Shown here: positions 17,323 through 27,332 of the stretch, piece after piece | How positions within the stretch are numbered: position 1 is the first letter of the stretch | Layout of the letters: each line of letters opens with the position of its first letter | Assembly (NCBI RefSeq): GCF_001457035.1 | Contig: NZ_KQ758617.1 | Coordinates: 1,674,001 to 1,738,000 of the forward strand | Length of the DNA: 64,000 nt | Source of the DNA: Fictibacillus enclensis | GTDB lineage: Bacteria > Bacillota > Bacilli > Bacillales > Fictibacillaceae | Direction: 5' to 3' | Program-made: the position numbers and the translations under genes | The notes under the pieces: model-generated | Database searches by the model: none | What the model was told of the DNA's origin: nothing | Seen by the model: the letters and a program-made list of their open reading frames with translations, nothing else

Positions 17323-17995
17323 CTTTTTTTACAAGTTGAGCTTTTTTGACGCTCAATTTCATTCGTTTTTGGCCCTCCCGGCATAGTTCAAGCAGCGGGC
17401 ATTCCGGACAGCGCGGACTTTGTGCCTTGCAATGATACCTTCCGAAAAAAATGAGACGGTGATGAGTGATGCCCCACTGTTCTTTAGGCACCTTTTTCAT
17501 TAATGTTTCTTCAACCTGCAGCACAGAGTCCTTCCATTTGCAGATGGCCAAACGCTTTGTCACCCGTTCCACATGCGTATCCACGGCTATGGCCGGAATG
17601 CCAAAGGCAACAGAAACGACAACATTGGCCGTTTTTCTCCCGACACCCGGCAGCTTTGTAAGCTCATCCCGGTCCTCGGGCACCTTGCCGCCATAATCGT
17701 TCAGCAGCATATAACACAGCTTTTGTATATTTTTTGCCTTGTTCCGGTACAGTCCTATGGAACGTATATCATCCTGCAATTCCTCAATCGGAACCTTTAG
17801 GTAATCATCTGGTGTTTTATATTTGGCAAAGAGCCCCGGTGTGACTTTGTTCACCAGGGCATCTGTACACTGTGCCGATAAAAGAACAGCGATAGTGAGT
17901 TCAAAGGGATTGCTGTGATTCAGTTCGCAATGGGCATCGGGAAACATCTCTCCTATGGTATCCAAGCAATAAGCAATCTCTGTTTTATTCAGCAT
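17309..17995 (-). CDS. nth: Endonuclease III (DNA glycosylase/AP lyase)
   Basis: Nth removes oxidised pyrimidines and cuts at abasic sites. The helix-hairpin-helix LPGVGRKTANVV carries the catalytic lysine, and VDTHVERV carries the catalytic aspartate. Four cysteines at C-x6-C-x2-C-x5-C (CKAQSPRC, CPEC, CPLLELC) bind a 4Fe-4S cluster. I chose the ATG at 17995, 6 nt after AGGAGG (228 residues); an ATG at 18001 is too close. The basic tail is slightly longer than in the family average. Confidence 0.95.
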   Translation of the reverse strand: MLNKTEIAYCLDTIGEMFPDAHCELNHSNPFELTIAVLLSAQCTDALVNKVTPGLFAKYKTPDDYLKVPIEELQDDIRSIGLYRNKAKNIQKLCYMLLNDYGGKVPEDRDELTKLPGVGRKTANVVVSVAFGIPAIAVDTHVERVTKRLAICKWKDSVLQVEETLMKKVPKEQWGITHHRLIFFGRYHCKAQSPRCPECPLLELCREGQKRMKLSVKKAQLVKKDENS

Positions 17996-18051
17996 AGTCA
18001 TCCTCCTGATTTAATACCCTTACATGCAAAAACAGACGAGATTTTCCTCGT

Positions 18052-18774
18052 CTATGATTGCTCAAGCCAGTTATATACGGGAACAGAGAATTGATTGCGG
18101 CTGTCAGAGGATTCTGCCGGCCTGGCCGCATGTTTGTTTTGCCGCGCCCTGAACTTCTCTCCGTACGTTCTGGCTTGTTCTGGTGTTTGTATATTATTCT
18201 TCTTCCATTCAAACAGAATCCGGTCGATATAGCGAAAATTAAGCTTACCTGTCATGACTGCTTCCTTTAACGCGGAAATGATCAATGGCGAAGTATGCCT
18301 GTCCTGATCGATCCAAATCTTCAGAGTTTCGCATTCCATGGGAGACAGCGGCCGTCCAAATTCCCGTTCAAAAATGGTATAGACACTTTGTTCTTCTTTT
18401 TCTTTATTGGCTAAGTCCCGCTCAGCTTCCTGGCCGGAAAGGATAGAAAGCAATTTTTCCCAAAGCGGATTCAGGGAATACGCTTCGTAGTACATGCCTC
18501 GTTCATCGTCTTCATATTGGCCGATCTCCAATAACCCCTGCTGGATAAAACCTCTCAGCATTCCCATGCAACGGGTGGGGGTAATACTCATCCTTCCGGA
18601 AAGCTCCTCCGGAGTCGGGAAGGGATTCCCCGATTCTATAAATGTATGTACATGCAGAAGTAGCATGCATTCTTCGTCCTGAAGTCCGATGGACCGGTAA
18701 TGCTTAAACAGAACATGGGGTATTGAAATCGTTCCTTCTGACAGCCATTTCAAAAATAATGCCTTTTCCATCAT
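18052..18774 (-). CDS. dnaD: DNA replication initiation protein DnaD
   Basis: DnaD is a primosomal protein needed for replication initiation and restart, helping to load the helicase with DnaB and DnaI. The 240 residues have an N-terminal winged helix (FPTPEELSGRMSITPTRCMGM) and a C-terminal DnaD domain (FEREFGRPLSPMECETLKIW and FRYIDRILFEWKKNNI). GGGG lies just before the ATG-ATG start. It leads the dnaD-nth-ypoC unit. Confidence 0.92.
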   Translation of the reverse strand: MMEKALFLKWLSEGTISIPHVLFKHYRSIGLQDEECMLLLHVHTFIESGNPFPTPEELSGRMSITPTRCMGMLRGFIQQGLLEIGQYEDDERGMYYEAYSLNPLWEKLLSILSGQEAERDLANKEKEEQSVYTIFEREFGRPLSPMECETLKIWIDQDRHTSPLIISALKEAVMTGKLNFRYIDRILFEWKKNNIQTPEQARTYGEKFRARQNKHAARPAESSDSRNQFSVPVYNWLEQS

Positions 18775-18791
18775 AACACCCCTTCTTCATC

Positions 18792-18800
18792 AGTATACCA
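18792..18800 (-). promoter_or_regulatory. Possible extended -10 promoter of dnaD
   Basis: TGGTATACT on the minus strand is an extended -10 box 18 nt before the dnaD start. No good -35 box is seen, so the call is tentative. Confidence 0.4.
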
Positions 18801-18905
18801 CGAGTAAGCCTTCTTTCCCCAATCATGATGTTGCCGTGAAAACATCGATGAAGCTTAAGACGGATAGGTGTAACCGCCCTACAGACAGGTCCCGGGTGAA
18901 AGGTG

Positions 18906-18933
18906 AAAAACCTCCTTAAAGAGGAGGTTTTTT
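18906..18933 (-). terminator. Terminator of asnS
   Basis: AAAACCTCCT and AGGAGGTTTT pair around a 5-nt loop. The T-run on each strand means it may act in both directions. Confidence 0.85.
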
Positions 18934-18963
18934 AAAAGTTTTTTCTAAAGTAAGTTTAAAAAA

Positions 18964-20256
18964 TCAAGGATACAGTCGGTTCAGCAAACGTGGGAACGGA
19001 ATGGTTTCACGGACATGTTCGGCGCCGGTGATCCAGGCGACAGTACGCTCAAGACCCAGACCAAATCCGGAATGCGGCACACTGCCATATTGGCGGAGCT
19101 CAAGATACCATTTGTAGGCATCATCTGTAAGTCCATGCTCTTCATAGCGGGCTTTCATGAGTTCAAGATCGTCAATACGCTGGCTTCCTCCGATGATTTC
19201 CCCATAGCCTTCCGGTGCAATCAGGTCGGCGCAAAGCACGACATCATCTCGTTCAGGATGCGGCTTCATATAAAAGGCCTTGATTTCTTTTGGATAATTG
19301 GTGATAAAAACAGGCTTGTCAAAACTTTCGGCAATCGCTGTTTCATGAGGCGCACCAAAATCTTCTCCCCACTCGATATCATCAAATCCTTTTTCTTTCA
19401 GAAGTGTAATCGCATCATCATAAGAAATCCGCGGAAACGGAGCTTTTACATTTTCAAGCTTGGAAAGATCTCGGCCTAGCACAGTCAGTTCAAGCTTGCA
19501 GCGTTCAAGCACGGATTGTACCACATGGCTGACAAACTGCTCCTGAATCTCGAGGGATTCTTCATGCTCCACGAAAGCCATCTCAGGCTCAATCATCCAG
19601 AATTCGATCAAATGGCGACGTGTTTTTGACTTTTCGGCACGGAAAGTCGGACCGAACGAGAATACCTTTCCAAGCGCCATGGCTGCAGCTTCCATATACA
19701 GCTGTCCGCTTTGAGAAAGATATGCATCTTCGTCAAAATATTTGGTATGGAACAAAGTCGTTGTTCCTTCGGCGGAACTGCCTGTCAAAATAGGCGGGTC
19801 GACTTTGATAAATTCATTTTTGTGGAAAAACTCATACATGGACTGAATAATTTCATTTCTGACTTTCATAATCGCATGCTGGCGTTTGGAACGAAGCCAG
19901 AGATGGCGGTGATCCATCAGAAACTCTGTGCCATGCTCTTTTGGCGTAATCGGATAATCCACTGCTTCGTTAATGATCTTCACGTCTGAAACAACGAGCT
20001 CCACACCTGTTTGAGAGCGGTCATCCTGCTGGACTTTCCCTGTCACATAAAGACTGGTTTCCTGTGTAAGTCCTTTGGCTGTTGTCCAGATGTCTTCAGC
20101 CACTTCAGCTTTAACGACCACTCCTTGAACAAAGCCCGTTCCGTCCCGAAGCTGCAAGAATGCAATTTTGCCGCTTGAGCGCTTATTGCTCAGCCAGGCA
20201 CCGATGGTTACTGTCTCATCGATATGGCTTTTTAATTGGGATATTGTTGTTTTCAC
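18964..20256 (-). CDS. asnS: Asparaginyl-tRNA synthetase
   Basis: AsnS charges tRNA-Asn with asparagine in the cytosol. The 430 residues have an N-terminal OB-fold ([24 protein letters not shown]) and class II motifs: the [17 protein letters not shown] region, [24 protein letters not shown] (motif 2) and [15 protein letters not shown] (motif 3). It starts with GTG behind GGAGGG. It follows aspB, a conserved pairing; a 29-bp inverted repeat lies between them. Confidence 0.95.
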   Translation of the reverse strand: MKTTISQLKSHIDETVTIGAWLSNKRSSGKIAFLQLRDGTGFVQGVVVKAEVAEDIWTTAKGLTQETSLYVTGKVQQDDRSQTGVELVVSDVKIINEAVDYPITPKEHGTEFLMDHRHLWLRSKRQHAIMKVRNEIIQSMYEFFHKNEFIKVDPPILTGSSAEGTTTLFHTKYFDEDAYLSQSGQLYMEAAAMALGKVFSFGPTFRAEKSKTRRHLIEFWMIEPEMAFVEHEESLEIQEQFVSHVVQSVLERCKLELTVLGRDLSKLENVKAPFPRISYDDAITLLKEKGFDDIEWGEDFGAPHETAIAESFDKPVFITNYPKEIKAFYMKPHPERDDVVLCADLIAPEGYGEIIGGSQRIDDLELMKARYEEHGLTDDAYKWYLELRQYGSVPHSGFGLGLERTVAWITGAEHVRETIPFPRLLNRLYP

Positions 20257-20281
20257 GTGACACCCTCCAAATCATTCTATG

Positions 20282-20310
20282 TATAAGTGATTATCATCTA
20301 ATCACTTATA
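20282..20310. repeat. Perfect inverted repeat between aspB and asnS
   Basis: TATAAGTGATT and AATCACTTATA are perfect 11-bp arms around the 7-nt loop ATCATCT. No T-run follows on either strand, so it is not an intrinsic terminator. It could be an operator or an mRNA processing or stability hairpin. Confidence 0.7.
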
Positions 20311-20334
20311 AAAATCAAATACCCTCAAAATCTG

Positions 20335-21519
20335 TTATTTGCTCTTTTTTTCCATGAACCGGGCAATCCGCTCCAAAGCTTCCTCAAATTTTTCAAGGGA
20401 TGTAGCATAAGAAAGCCTTACATTGTCCGGTGCTCCAAAGCCTGAACCCGGAACAAGCGCAACCTTCTCCTCCTCAAGGAGCGCTGCCACCCATTCATCC
20501 ACACTGTTAAAGCCGGTCAATCTAACCGCTTCCTTCACATTCGGGAAAAGATAAAACGCACCTTTTGGTTTCACGCATGAAAAGCCCGGAATTTGAATCA
20601 GCTTTTCATAAACGGTATTCAGACGGGATTCAAAAGCAATCCTCATTTCTTCCACCGGTTCCTGGCTTTCCTCATAAGCAGCAATCGCGCCATATTGGGA
20701 AATCGTGGTCGGATTGGATGTACTGTGGCTGTCCAGGTTGGTCATTGCTTTAATAACCGTACTGTTGCCTGCCGCATAGCCGATCCTCCATCCCGTCATG
20801 GAATGGGACTTGGAAACCCCATTAATAATTATGGTCTGTTCTTTCAGCTCCGGAGAAAGCTGGGCAATCGACGTATGCTGTGCACCGCCATAAATTAATT
20901 TTTCATAGATTTCATCCGAGATGATAACAATATTATGTTTTAAGCATACTTCCCCGATTTGTCTCAGTTCTTCTTCATTGTACAGAGAGCCTGTTGGATT
21001 GCTTGGGGAATTGATGACGATCGCTTTTGTTTTTCCTGTCACCGCTTCTTCCAGCTGTGCAGGTGTAATTTTAAACGCATTGTCTTCCTTGCCTTCCACA
21101 TAAACCGGTACACCGCCTGCCAGTTTCACCTGCTCGGGGTAGCTCACCCAGTACGGTGTTGGAATAATGACCTCGTCTCCGTCGTTTAGTAAAACCTGAA
21201 AAAGTGAATAGAGCGATTGTTTCGCTCCCGTTCCAACTACAATTTCCTGAGGCGAATAGTCAAGATTCTGGTCTTTCTTGAATTTTTCTGCAATCACCTT
21301 TTTAAGGGCAGGCAGGCCTCCGGAAGCGGTATACTTCGTATGCCCTTCCTTCATGGCCCGGTAGGCAGCCTCAATGATGTGTTCAGGGGTATTAAAGTCC
21401 GGTTCTCCTGCGCCCAGTCCAATCACATTATGCCCCTCTGCTTTTAATGCATTCGCTTTTGCCGTGATGGCCAGTGTTGTAGATGGTGTAAGTGCTTTTA
21501 CTCGGTTTGCCAGTTCCAT
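20335..21519 (-). CDS. aspB: Aspartate aminotransferase
   Basis: This PLP-dependent class I transaminase interconverts aspartate and oxaloacetate with glutamate and 2-oxoglutarate. Motifs include GLGAGEPDFNTP, SPSNPTG, SDEIYEKL and the PLP lysine in NGVSKSHSMTGWRIGYAAG. The ATG at 21519 (394 residues, starting MELANRVKALTPSTTLA) lies 9 nt after GAGGG and matches the B. subtilis start; an ATG at 21528 is too close to that site. It follows ypmB closely. Confidence 0.93.
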   Translation of the reverse strand: MELANRVKALTPSTTLAITAKANALKAEGHNVIGLGAGEPDFNTPEHIIEAAYRAMKEGHTKYTASGGLPALKKVIAEKFKKDQNLDYSPQEIVVGTGAKQSLYSLFQVLLNDGDEVIIPTPYWVSYPEQVKLAGGVPVYVEGKEDNAFKITPAQLEEAVTGKTKAIVINSPSNPTGSLYNEEELRQIGEVCLKHNIVIISDEIYEKLIYGGAQHTSIAQLSPELKEQTIIINGVSKSHSMTGWRIGYAAGNSTVIKAMTNLDSHSTSNPTTISQYGAIAAYEESQEPVEEMRIAFESRLNTVYEKLIQIPGFSCVKPKGAFYLFPNVKEAVRLTGFNSVDEWVAALLEEEKVALVPGSGFGAPDNVRLSYATSLEKFEEALERIARFMEKKSK

Positions 21520-21537
21520 TCTTCTCATCCCTCACTT

Positions 21538-22017
21538 TTAGATTTCTTGCTTGATGCTGTATTTTTTATAGCGTTCTCCTGTTTGGAAATCGCCGTAGTA
21601 AAACGTATACCTTCCGTTATCATCCAGATAAACGGCTTCCCATACCACCTGGTTGTTCTCCATTCCAAGCCGGAGATTCACCCATTCCTTTGGTTTGAGG
21701 TTTTTGTCCACATATTTCTTCATTTGCTGCTTTGTCAGGCCATCACTTTGTTTTACCAGTTTGGTCTTGCCTTTGTTATTAACCAGCACATATACCTTCC
21801 CATACTTGCCGGAGGTGCCGCTTAGCACATTCAGCGCCTGATTGCCGTGATAATAATCCATCTGGTGAACCTTTAAATGATAATCGTTTTGTGCGGCCTG
21901 TACTGCTCTCTCCTGTTCCGCATCACGGTTTAAAAGAATCTTATTATACAGTGAAATGCTCTGCCAGAGGATAATTACGATACAGGCTATCCCCAGAATA
22001 ATCCACCATTTTTTCAT
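21538..22017 (-). CDS. ypmB: YpmB family membrane-anchored protein
   Basis: The 159-residue product has one N-terminal transmembrane helix (WWIILGIACIVIILW) and an extracellular part with PepSY-like features (KVYVLVNNKGKTKLVK and NQVVWEAVYLDDNGRYTFYYGDF). Function is unknown. GGGTG lies 6 nt before the chosen ATG; an in-frame GTG 9 bp upstream falls inside that site. The order dinG-ypmA-ypmB-aspB is the same as in B. subtilis. Confidence 0.82.
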   Translation of the reverse strand: MKKWWIILGIACIVIILWQSISLYNKILLNRDAEQERAVQAAQNDYHLKVHQMDYYHGNQALNVLSGTSGKYGKVYVLVNNKGKTKLVKQSDGLTKQQMKKYVDKNLKPKEWVNLRLGMENNQVVWEAVYLDDNGRYTFYYGDFQTGERYKKYSIKQEI

Positions 22018-22031
22018 CTCGTGCACCCTTT

Positions 22032-22202
22032 TTATGTTTTGTAGATGGTAAATATCATATTATTTTCATCCTGTTCATCGAGTGCCAGACCGAACATGAC
22101 ATCTTTGTGTTTCAATGTTTTGTTTAATTCGGTCACAACCTTGTAAAGGTCAGGCGATTTGCTGATCTTCACAGTGGAAAGAACTTTGATTCTGCTCTCC
22201 AA
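22032..22202 (-). CDS. ypmA: YpmA family protein
   Basis: The 56-residue protein has unknown function. I place the start at a TTG (22202), 8 nt after AAGGAGG. This gives MESRIKVLSTVKISKS and LYKVVTELNKTL, nearly the B. subtilis YpmA sequence and its exact length from memory. A longer frame from 22274 would add 24 residues that do not fit the family. It lies between dinG and ypmB. Confidence 0.82.
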   Translation of the reverse strand: MESRIKVLSTVKISKSPDLYKVVTELNKTLKHKDVMFGLALDEQDENNMIFTIYKT

Positions 22203-22286
22203 ACCTGCTGCCTCCTTACCCAATTCCATCTCGTAACTTACTATATCAGACTTCTGCCATTTTTGGACAGGCAATCTCCATCTATT

Positions 22287-25097
22287 TTATGACGGATCGA
22301 GCCATCCTTCAAGATCGGTCAGCAGGTCGGCCATCAGACCCTTTTGCACGGGTACCGGCGGCAGAGAAGTAACGAACGATTTGCCGTAGCGCGTCTCTGT
22401 TATCCTTCTGTCGAGAACAAACACGACACCCTTATCCCTTTGTGTACGGACCAATCGTCCAAACCCCTGCTTGAAGCGGATAATGGCCTGCGGGAGGGAA
22501 AGCTCCATAAACGGATTGCCTCCGTCTTTCTTAAGTTTATCTGCCCGGGCTGCCGTGACCGGATTATCAGGCGGCGCAAACGGAAGCCGGATGATGACAA
22601 GACAGGACAGATCTTCGCCGGGAATGTCGATCCCCTCCCAAAAACTGCTTGTGCCAAACAGAATCGACTGTTCAAATTTCTTGAAATTCTTCGTCAACCG
22701 TGCCCGGCTTCCGCTGTCAATTCCCTGTCCAAACAGGACAAACTCGTCTGAATCCGAAATGTTTTTGAACACATTGTAGGTTTCCCTAAGCATGTCACTC
22801 GAGGTAAACAGAACAAGCATTCTGCCTCTGGTTACTTTGGCAATATTGTAAAGCTGCCGTGCAATAACGGCAACAAAGGTTTCCTGGTCCACTTCATTGA
22901 TGAGCGGAACATCCTCAGGTACCATGAACTTCACCTGCTGATCGTAAGAGAACGGTGATGGAAGATTAGCAGTCATTGGCCCAAAATCATCTAGACCCAG
23001 CCGGGAGGTCATATACTGAAACGAATTTCTGACCGACAGCGTTGCCGAAGTAAGAACCGCGCTGTTCTTTTTGGCAAAAAATTCATCAGCCAGCATATCC
23101 CCGATCACGATCGGTTTGCTGTAAAGATACACGGCATTTTTTGCGCCCTTCGCCTCCACCTCAAGCCAGAATACTTCATCATCGTTCACCTCCCATAACA
23201 GGTGACGCAGTTTTTCCTTTTCCTCTTGCAGCTGGTTTCTCACACCATTAAAATCAGCGACAAGCCCTTTTTGTTTAAAGTTGAAATGGTCTTCTTTTTC
23301 ATCGCACAGCTGTGCCGTCTTTTTTAACAGCTTTTCCAGATCATTGACTTCAAAATGAACACGCTGGGACATCTCCATGATCGCCTGCCAGGCTACGCGT
23401 TTTCCTTCCCGTTCACCGTACCGGTAGCTCACTCGGCCAAAGTCGTTCATACTGCTTTTTTTGGCTTCAAGCACATAGTCACGAAGGGTACGGAACAACT
23501 CATCTAGCTCCATTTTAAGATCTGGAAGCTTAAGGGCGATTTTGTCCAGGGCCTCTTCCAGTCCTGTCACTTCTGCGGCCTCTGTCAGTTCGTAAAGCTT
23601 TTGCACAAGCCCGTTATCTTCCTTTGTCCCCATCCGTTCAAGCAACCTTGCAAACACAAAATAATCCGTTTGAACGCCGAAATGGTCGCTTACCACTTCC
23701 TCCACATGATGGGCTTCGTCAATAATTACCTCCTTGTAAGAAGGCAGCAGCTGGGCGTCGGATTTTACATCGGTAAACAAAAGAGCATGGTTTGTGATGA
23801 CAAGGTCCGACACCATGGCCTCTTTTCGTTTACGATGATAAAAACATCTGGAAAACCAGGGACACCGCTGATTCAGGCATGAGCCCGAATCGCTTTTCAC
23901 CTGTTGCCAGAACAGCTTGCCGCCTGATGCAAGGTTTAACTCTTCAACATCGCCCTGGGTGGTTTCAGTCAGCCAGACGAGCAGTTGGGCCTTCGTCAGA
24001 TTCGTATCGTAATTATCATCGTAGCTGTCATCCAGTGATTGTTCAAACTTGCGCAGGCACAGATAGTTATTGCGGCCTTTCAGGACTGTGGCATGAAATG
24101 GGAACGGCAAAATGTTCTTCAGAATGGGAATATCCCGCTCCATAAGCTGCTGCTGAAGCTGAATCGTATGTGTACTGATGACGATCGGCCGGTCATGCTG
24201 CTTTCCGTACACCAAGGAAGGGATAAGGTAGCCAAGCGACTTTCCAACACCTGTTCCGGCTTCAATCACGGCATGCTGATGATCTTCCATGGCTTCAAAA
24301 ACCATACCGATCATCTTTTGCTGACTTTCTCTTGTTTCATAATGTTCCATTTCCTCCGCAAGGGTGCGAAGCAATGATTGAGAATCTACGCCGGCGTCTG
24401 CTCCGATGTCCTCTTTTTCAACCGGTGAAAAAGATTTGATCGCGAGCTGCCGGAAATAATCCATTCCTTCCTCATCTTCTATTCTGGAAGACTTCGAAAT
24501 GATGATGTCCTTTACGATTTCCTCCAGACTGCTCTGCATCTTTTTCAAAAAGGGTTCAAGTCGCTGAAGCGTCAAGAGCGGAAGAGTGTTGAGCTTATCG
24601 AGCAGCTGAACGAGCAAATGTGCGGTTACTTCCGCGTCACTATCGGCCTGATGCGGGTTTTCATGGACAATACCCAGGTAATCTGCCAACTGCCCCAGCT
24701 GATAGCTGTCGGCCTGCAGCAATAAAACTCTGGAAAGTTCCACGGTGTCAATCATTGGTCCGGAAAATCGCCGGTACCCGCTGTTTTCAAACTCTTCCTG
24801 CAAAAAGTTCAAATCAAATAATACGTTATGGGCGACGAAATAAGATCCTTCAAGCATCTGTAAAATGGCCGGTGCAATCTCTTCAAACAAAGGGGCATCC
24901 GTAACCATCTCATCATTGATCCCGGTAAGCTGCTCAATAAACGGAGGAATGGGGATTTCCGGGTTCACAAAGGAAGAAAAACGGTCAACGATTATGTCAT
25001 TTTCAACCACCACAGCTCCGATCTGAATGATCCGGTCTCCGCGTGCGGGGGAGTTTCCAGTCGTTTCTACATCAATCACAACATAACGGTTGTTCAT
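22287..25097 (-). CDS. dinG: ATP-dependent helicase/exonuclease DinG
   Basis: The 936-residue protein fuses an N-terminal DnaQ-like 3'-5' exonuclease (VVIDVETTG, HNVLFDLNF, HQADSDAEVTAH; residues 1-170) to an XPD-type superfamily 2 helicase. The helicase has EAGTGVGKS (about 279-287), VIDEAHHVEE and, near the end, a QGFGRLVRTQRDKG motif VI. Cysteines at about 347, 407, 412 and 418 have the C-x4-C-x5-C pattern of the iron-sulfur site of E. coli DinG. The ATG at 25097 lies 6 nt after GAGGTG. Likely role: unwinding of damaged or R-loop DNA. Confidence 0.92.
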   Translation of the reverse strand: MNNRYVVIDVETTGNSPARGDRIIQIGAVVVENDIIVDRFSSFVNPEIPIPPFIEQLTGINDEMVTDAPLFEEIAPAILQMLEGSYFVAHNVLFDLNFLQEEFENSGYRRFSGPMIDTVELSRVLLLQADSYQLGQLADYLGIVHENPHQADSDAEVTAHLLVQLLDKLNTLPLLTLQRLEPFLKKMQSSLEEIVKDIIISKSSRIEDEEGMDYFRQLAIKSFSPVEKEDIGADAGVDSQSLLRTLAEEMEHYETRESQQKMIGMVFEAMEDHQHAVIEAGTGVGKSLGYLIPSLVYGKQHDRPIVISTHTIQLQQQLMERDIPILKNILPFPFHATVLKGRNNYLCLRKFEQSLDDSYDDNYDTNLTKAQLLVWLTETTQGDVEELNLASGGKLFWQQVKSDSGSCLNQRCPWFSRCFYHRKRKEAMVSDLVITNHALLFTDVKSDAQLLPSYKEVIIDEAHHVEEVVSDHFGVQTDYFVFARLLERMGTKEDNGLVQKLYELTEAAEVTGLEEALDKIALKLPDLKMELDELFRTLRDYVLEAKKSSMNDFGRVSYRYGEREGKRVAWQAIMEMSQRVHFEVNDLEKLLKKTAQLCDEKEDHFNFKQKGLVADFNGVRNQLQEEKEKLRHLLWEVNDDEVFWLEVEAKGAKNAVYLYSKPIVIGDMLADEFFAKKNSAVLTSATLSVRNSFQYMTSRLGLDDFGPMTANLPSPFSYDQQVKFMVPEDVPLINEVDQETFVAVIARQLYNIAKVTRGRMLVLFTSSDMLRETYNVFKNISDSDEFVLFGQGIDSGSRARLTKNFKKFEQSILFGTSSFWEGIDIPGEDLSCLVIIRLPFAPPDNPVTAARADKLKKDGGNPFMELSLPQAIIRFKQGFGRLVRTQRDKGVVFVLDRRITETRYGKSFVTSLPPVPVQKGLMADLLTDLEGWLDPS

Positions 25098-25154
25098 CCT
25101 TTTCACCTCGGGTCAAACGGCATGCACTTATAAGCAGTGCAGCTCTTGTATGTA

Positions 25155-25183
25155 AATAGAAAAACCCCTTGAAGAAGGGGTTA
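25155..25183 (-). terminator. Terminator of the pan genes
   Basis: AACCCCTT and AAGGGGTT pair around a short loop, with TTTTTCTATTT after it in the minus direction. It overlaps the panD stop. Confidence 0.85.
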
Positions 25184-25564
25184 AAGAATCGTTGAAGCCG
25201 GTTCATAACCTAATATTTCTGTAATACGGTTGTTTTCATCCATGATCGCAACCCTTGGCTGATGAGCCGCGGTTTCCTCTTCAGAAAGCATGCAGTATGA
25301 AATCACAATAATAACATCGCGTTCCTGCACAAGGCGTGCAGCTGCACCATTCAGGCACATCACTCCGGTTCCTCGGGGACCGGGAATAATGTAGGTTTCA
25401 AATCTTGCCCCATTATTATTGTTGACGATTTGCACCTTTTCGTTTGGAACCATGTTAACCGCATCAAGAATATCTTCATCTATCGTTATGCTTCCCACGT
25501 AATTCAAGTTCGATTCGGTTACACGGGCGCGATGGATCTTGCCTTTCATCATTGTTCTGTACAT
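25181..25564 (-). CDS. panD: Aspartate 1-decarboxylase
   Basis: PanD makes beta-alanine from aspartate for pantothenate. The 127-residue proenzyme has the self-cleavage site YVGSITID (Gly24-Ser25), which yields the pyruvoyl cofactor, and [19 protein letters not shown] and [11 protein letters not shown]. It is the last gene of panB-panC-panD. The length equals that of B. subtilis PanD. Confidence 0.96.
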   Translation of the reverse strand: MYRTMMKGKIHRARVTESNLNYVGSITIDEDILDAVNMVPNEKVQIVNNNNGARFETYIIPGPRGTGVMCLNGAAARLVQERDVIIVISYCMLSEEETAAHQPRVAIMDENNRITEILGYEPASTIL

Positions 25565-25572
25565 AACATCAC

Positions 25573-26430
25573 CTATAGTTCCCTTTCCTTGGGTGTAATC
25601 AGTAGATTATCAATCAGCCTGGCATTCTTATACTGGACGGCAAGCGCGATGATCATGGTTTGCGTGGAGTAGGGAACTTCCTCAAGTTCAGGGTAGGAAA
25701 GAATCTCAAAATAATCGACATTTCCGCTTGTTTCTGTCTCTACATACTCTACCATTTTTTCTTTCACAAGTGTAATATTTTTCTCTTTTTCCAGGAGTTC
25801 TGCTGCCAATTTCAACGAGCGGAATAATACAGGCGCTTCTCTTCTCTCCTGCGGTGATAAGTAAACGTTTCTCGAGCTTTTTGCCAGACCATCCTCTTCC
25901 CGCACAGTCGGGCAGGCCACCAGCTCCATTGGATAATTCAAATCGGTAATCAATCCTTCAACAACCGCCACCTGCTGAGCATCCTTCATTCCGAAATAAG
26001 CTCTTGTAGGGGAAACAATGTGAAACAGTTTGGAAAGAACGGTTGCCACTCCATCGAAGTGCCCTTCCCTTGTTTTCCCACAAAGTGCTTGAACCCTTCT
26101 TTTCACGTGCAAAACGACAGATGGGTTATTCGGATACATCTCATGCACTTCCGGATAAAATACTACGTCAACCGCATTGTTTATCGCCACATTTTCATCC
26201 CGTGCAAAATCCCTTGGATACCGTTCAAAATCTTCATTTGGTCCAAATTGAAGCGGATTGACAAAAATGCTGATAACCACACAATCATTTTCTTTTCGTG
26301 CTCTGTCCATAAGAGCTCCATGCCCTTCATGAAGATACCCCATCGTCGGAACAAACCCGATGCTCTTTCCTGCTGCCAATTGTGCTTGGCTGTAGGCGCT
26401 CATCTTTTGGATGCTTTTTATGATTTTCAA
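25573..26430 (-). CDS. panC: Pantothenate synthetase
   Basis: PanC joins pantoate and beta-alanine with ATP. The 285 residues show [13 protein letters not shown] (the HIGH-type site), [32 protein letters not shown] and [12 protein letters not shown] place the start at a TTG (26430), 7 nt after a G-run and one base after the panB stop, so the two are translationally coupled. An ATG at 26445 lies inside panB and would add five residues. Confidence 0.93.
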   Translation of the reverse strand: MKIIKSIQKMSAYSQAQLAAGKSIGFVPTMGYLHEGHGALMDRARKENDCVVISIFVNPLQFGPNEDFERYPRDFARDENVAINNAVDVVFYPEVHEMYPNNPSVVLHVKRRVQALCGKTREGHFDGVATVLSKLFHIVSPTRAYFGMKDAQQVAVVEGLITDLNYPMELVACPTVREEDGLAKSSRNVYLSPQERREAPVLFRSLKLAAELLEKEKNITLVKEKMVEYVETETSGNVDYFEILSYPELEEVPYSTQTMIIALAVQYKNARLIDNLLITPKEREL

Positions 26431-26431
26431 T

Positions 26432-27265
26432 TTATTTCCCCCCATACAGCGCTTGTGCTTCTTCTGGTTTCATGGAAAACGAATGCGCTTCATCAGGAAA
26501 GGTTCCGGCTTTCACTTCGGAAACATACGTTTCAATCCCTTTCAGCATCGGATGGGCGGAGTGGGCAAACATTTTCACAAATTTCGGTATATGGTGAAAA
26601 CCATATCCGATCAAATCATGGTAGACAAGCACCTGACCGTCCGTTTCACTACCTGCTCCAATGCCAATCACCGGTATTTTGATCGATTCGGAAATCAGTT
26701 GTGCGAGCTGCTTAGGCACACATTCGAGAACAAGAGCAAAGGCTCCGGCGTCCTCTACCCGTTTCGCATCATCAAATAGCTGCCTGGCCTGTGCGGATTC
26801 TCTTCCCTGTACTTTATAGCCGCCCAGCACACCGGCCGTCTGCGGCGTAAGACCAAGATGGCCGATAACAGGAACGCCGCCTTCCACCAGATAGCGGATG
26901 GTCTCGATGACGCTTTTTCCTCCCTCAAGTTTAAGGGCCTGTGAACCTGTTTCCTGCATGATTCTCATGGCGTTTTTAACGGTCTCAGCCCTTGTGCCGT
27001 GATAGCTCATGAACGGCATATCGGTGACAATAAAGGTATCTGGCGCTCCCCGTTTTACCGCTTTGGCATGGTGGATCATGTCATCCACGGTAACCGGAAC
27101 GGTTGAGTCATATCCAAGAACCACCATCCCGAGCGAATCACCCACCAGAATCACATCCACTTCTGCTCTTTGAGCCAGTTGGGCAGATGGGTAATCATAG
27201 GCTGTCACCATTGCGATCTTTTCCTTGTTTTGCTTCATTGCAAGAAAACTTTGAGTCGTTTTCAT
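26432..27265 (-). CDS. panB: Ketopantoate hydroxymethyltransferase
   Basis: PanB transfers a hydroxymethyl group from 5,10-methylene-THF to alpha-ketoisovalerate, the first pantothenate step. The 277 residues have [28 protein letters not shown] at the start (metal and substrate site), [13 protein letters not shown] and [24 protein letters not shown] lies 5 nt before the ATG. It leads panBCD. Confidence 0.95.
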   Translation of the reverse strand: MKTTQSFLAMKQNKEKIAMVTAYDYPSAQLAQRAEVDVILVGDSLGMVVLGYDSTVPVTVDDMIHHAKAVKRGAPDTFIVTDMPFMSYHGTRAETVKNAMRIMQETGSQALKLEGGKSVIETIRYLVEGGVPVIGHLGLTPQTAGVLGGYKVQGRESAQARQLFDDAKRVEDAGAFALVLECVPKQLAQLISESIKIPVIGIGAGSETDGQVLVYHDLIGYGFHHIPKFVKMFAHSAHPMLKGIETYVSEVKAGTFPDEAHSFSMKPEEAQALYGGK

Positions 27266-27296
27266 CCTTACTCCTCCTTTTTTAAGGAGGCACAGA

Positions 27297-27332
27297 GGAA
27301 AAACCCCTCGAAGTAATCAGAGGGGTTTTAAA
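27297..27332 (-). terminator. Terminator downstream of birA
   Basis: AAAACCCCTC and GAGGGGTTTT pair around a 10-nt loop, with a T-run in the minus direction. It separates the ypjD-to-birA unit from panBCD. Confidence 0.85.

Noticed and set aside
18862-18935. T-box-like words (AGGTGTAACCGC followed by a terminator) on the plus strand
   Set aside because: The match to the T-box consensus needs a deletion and a substitution, there is no stem I or specifier structure visible, and the next gene downstream on that strand is none; the terminator belongs to asnS.
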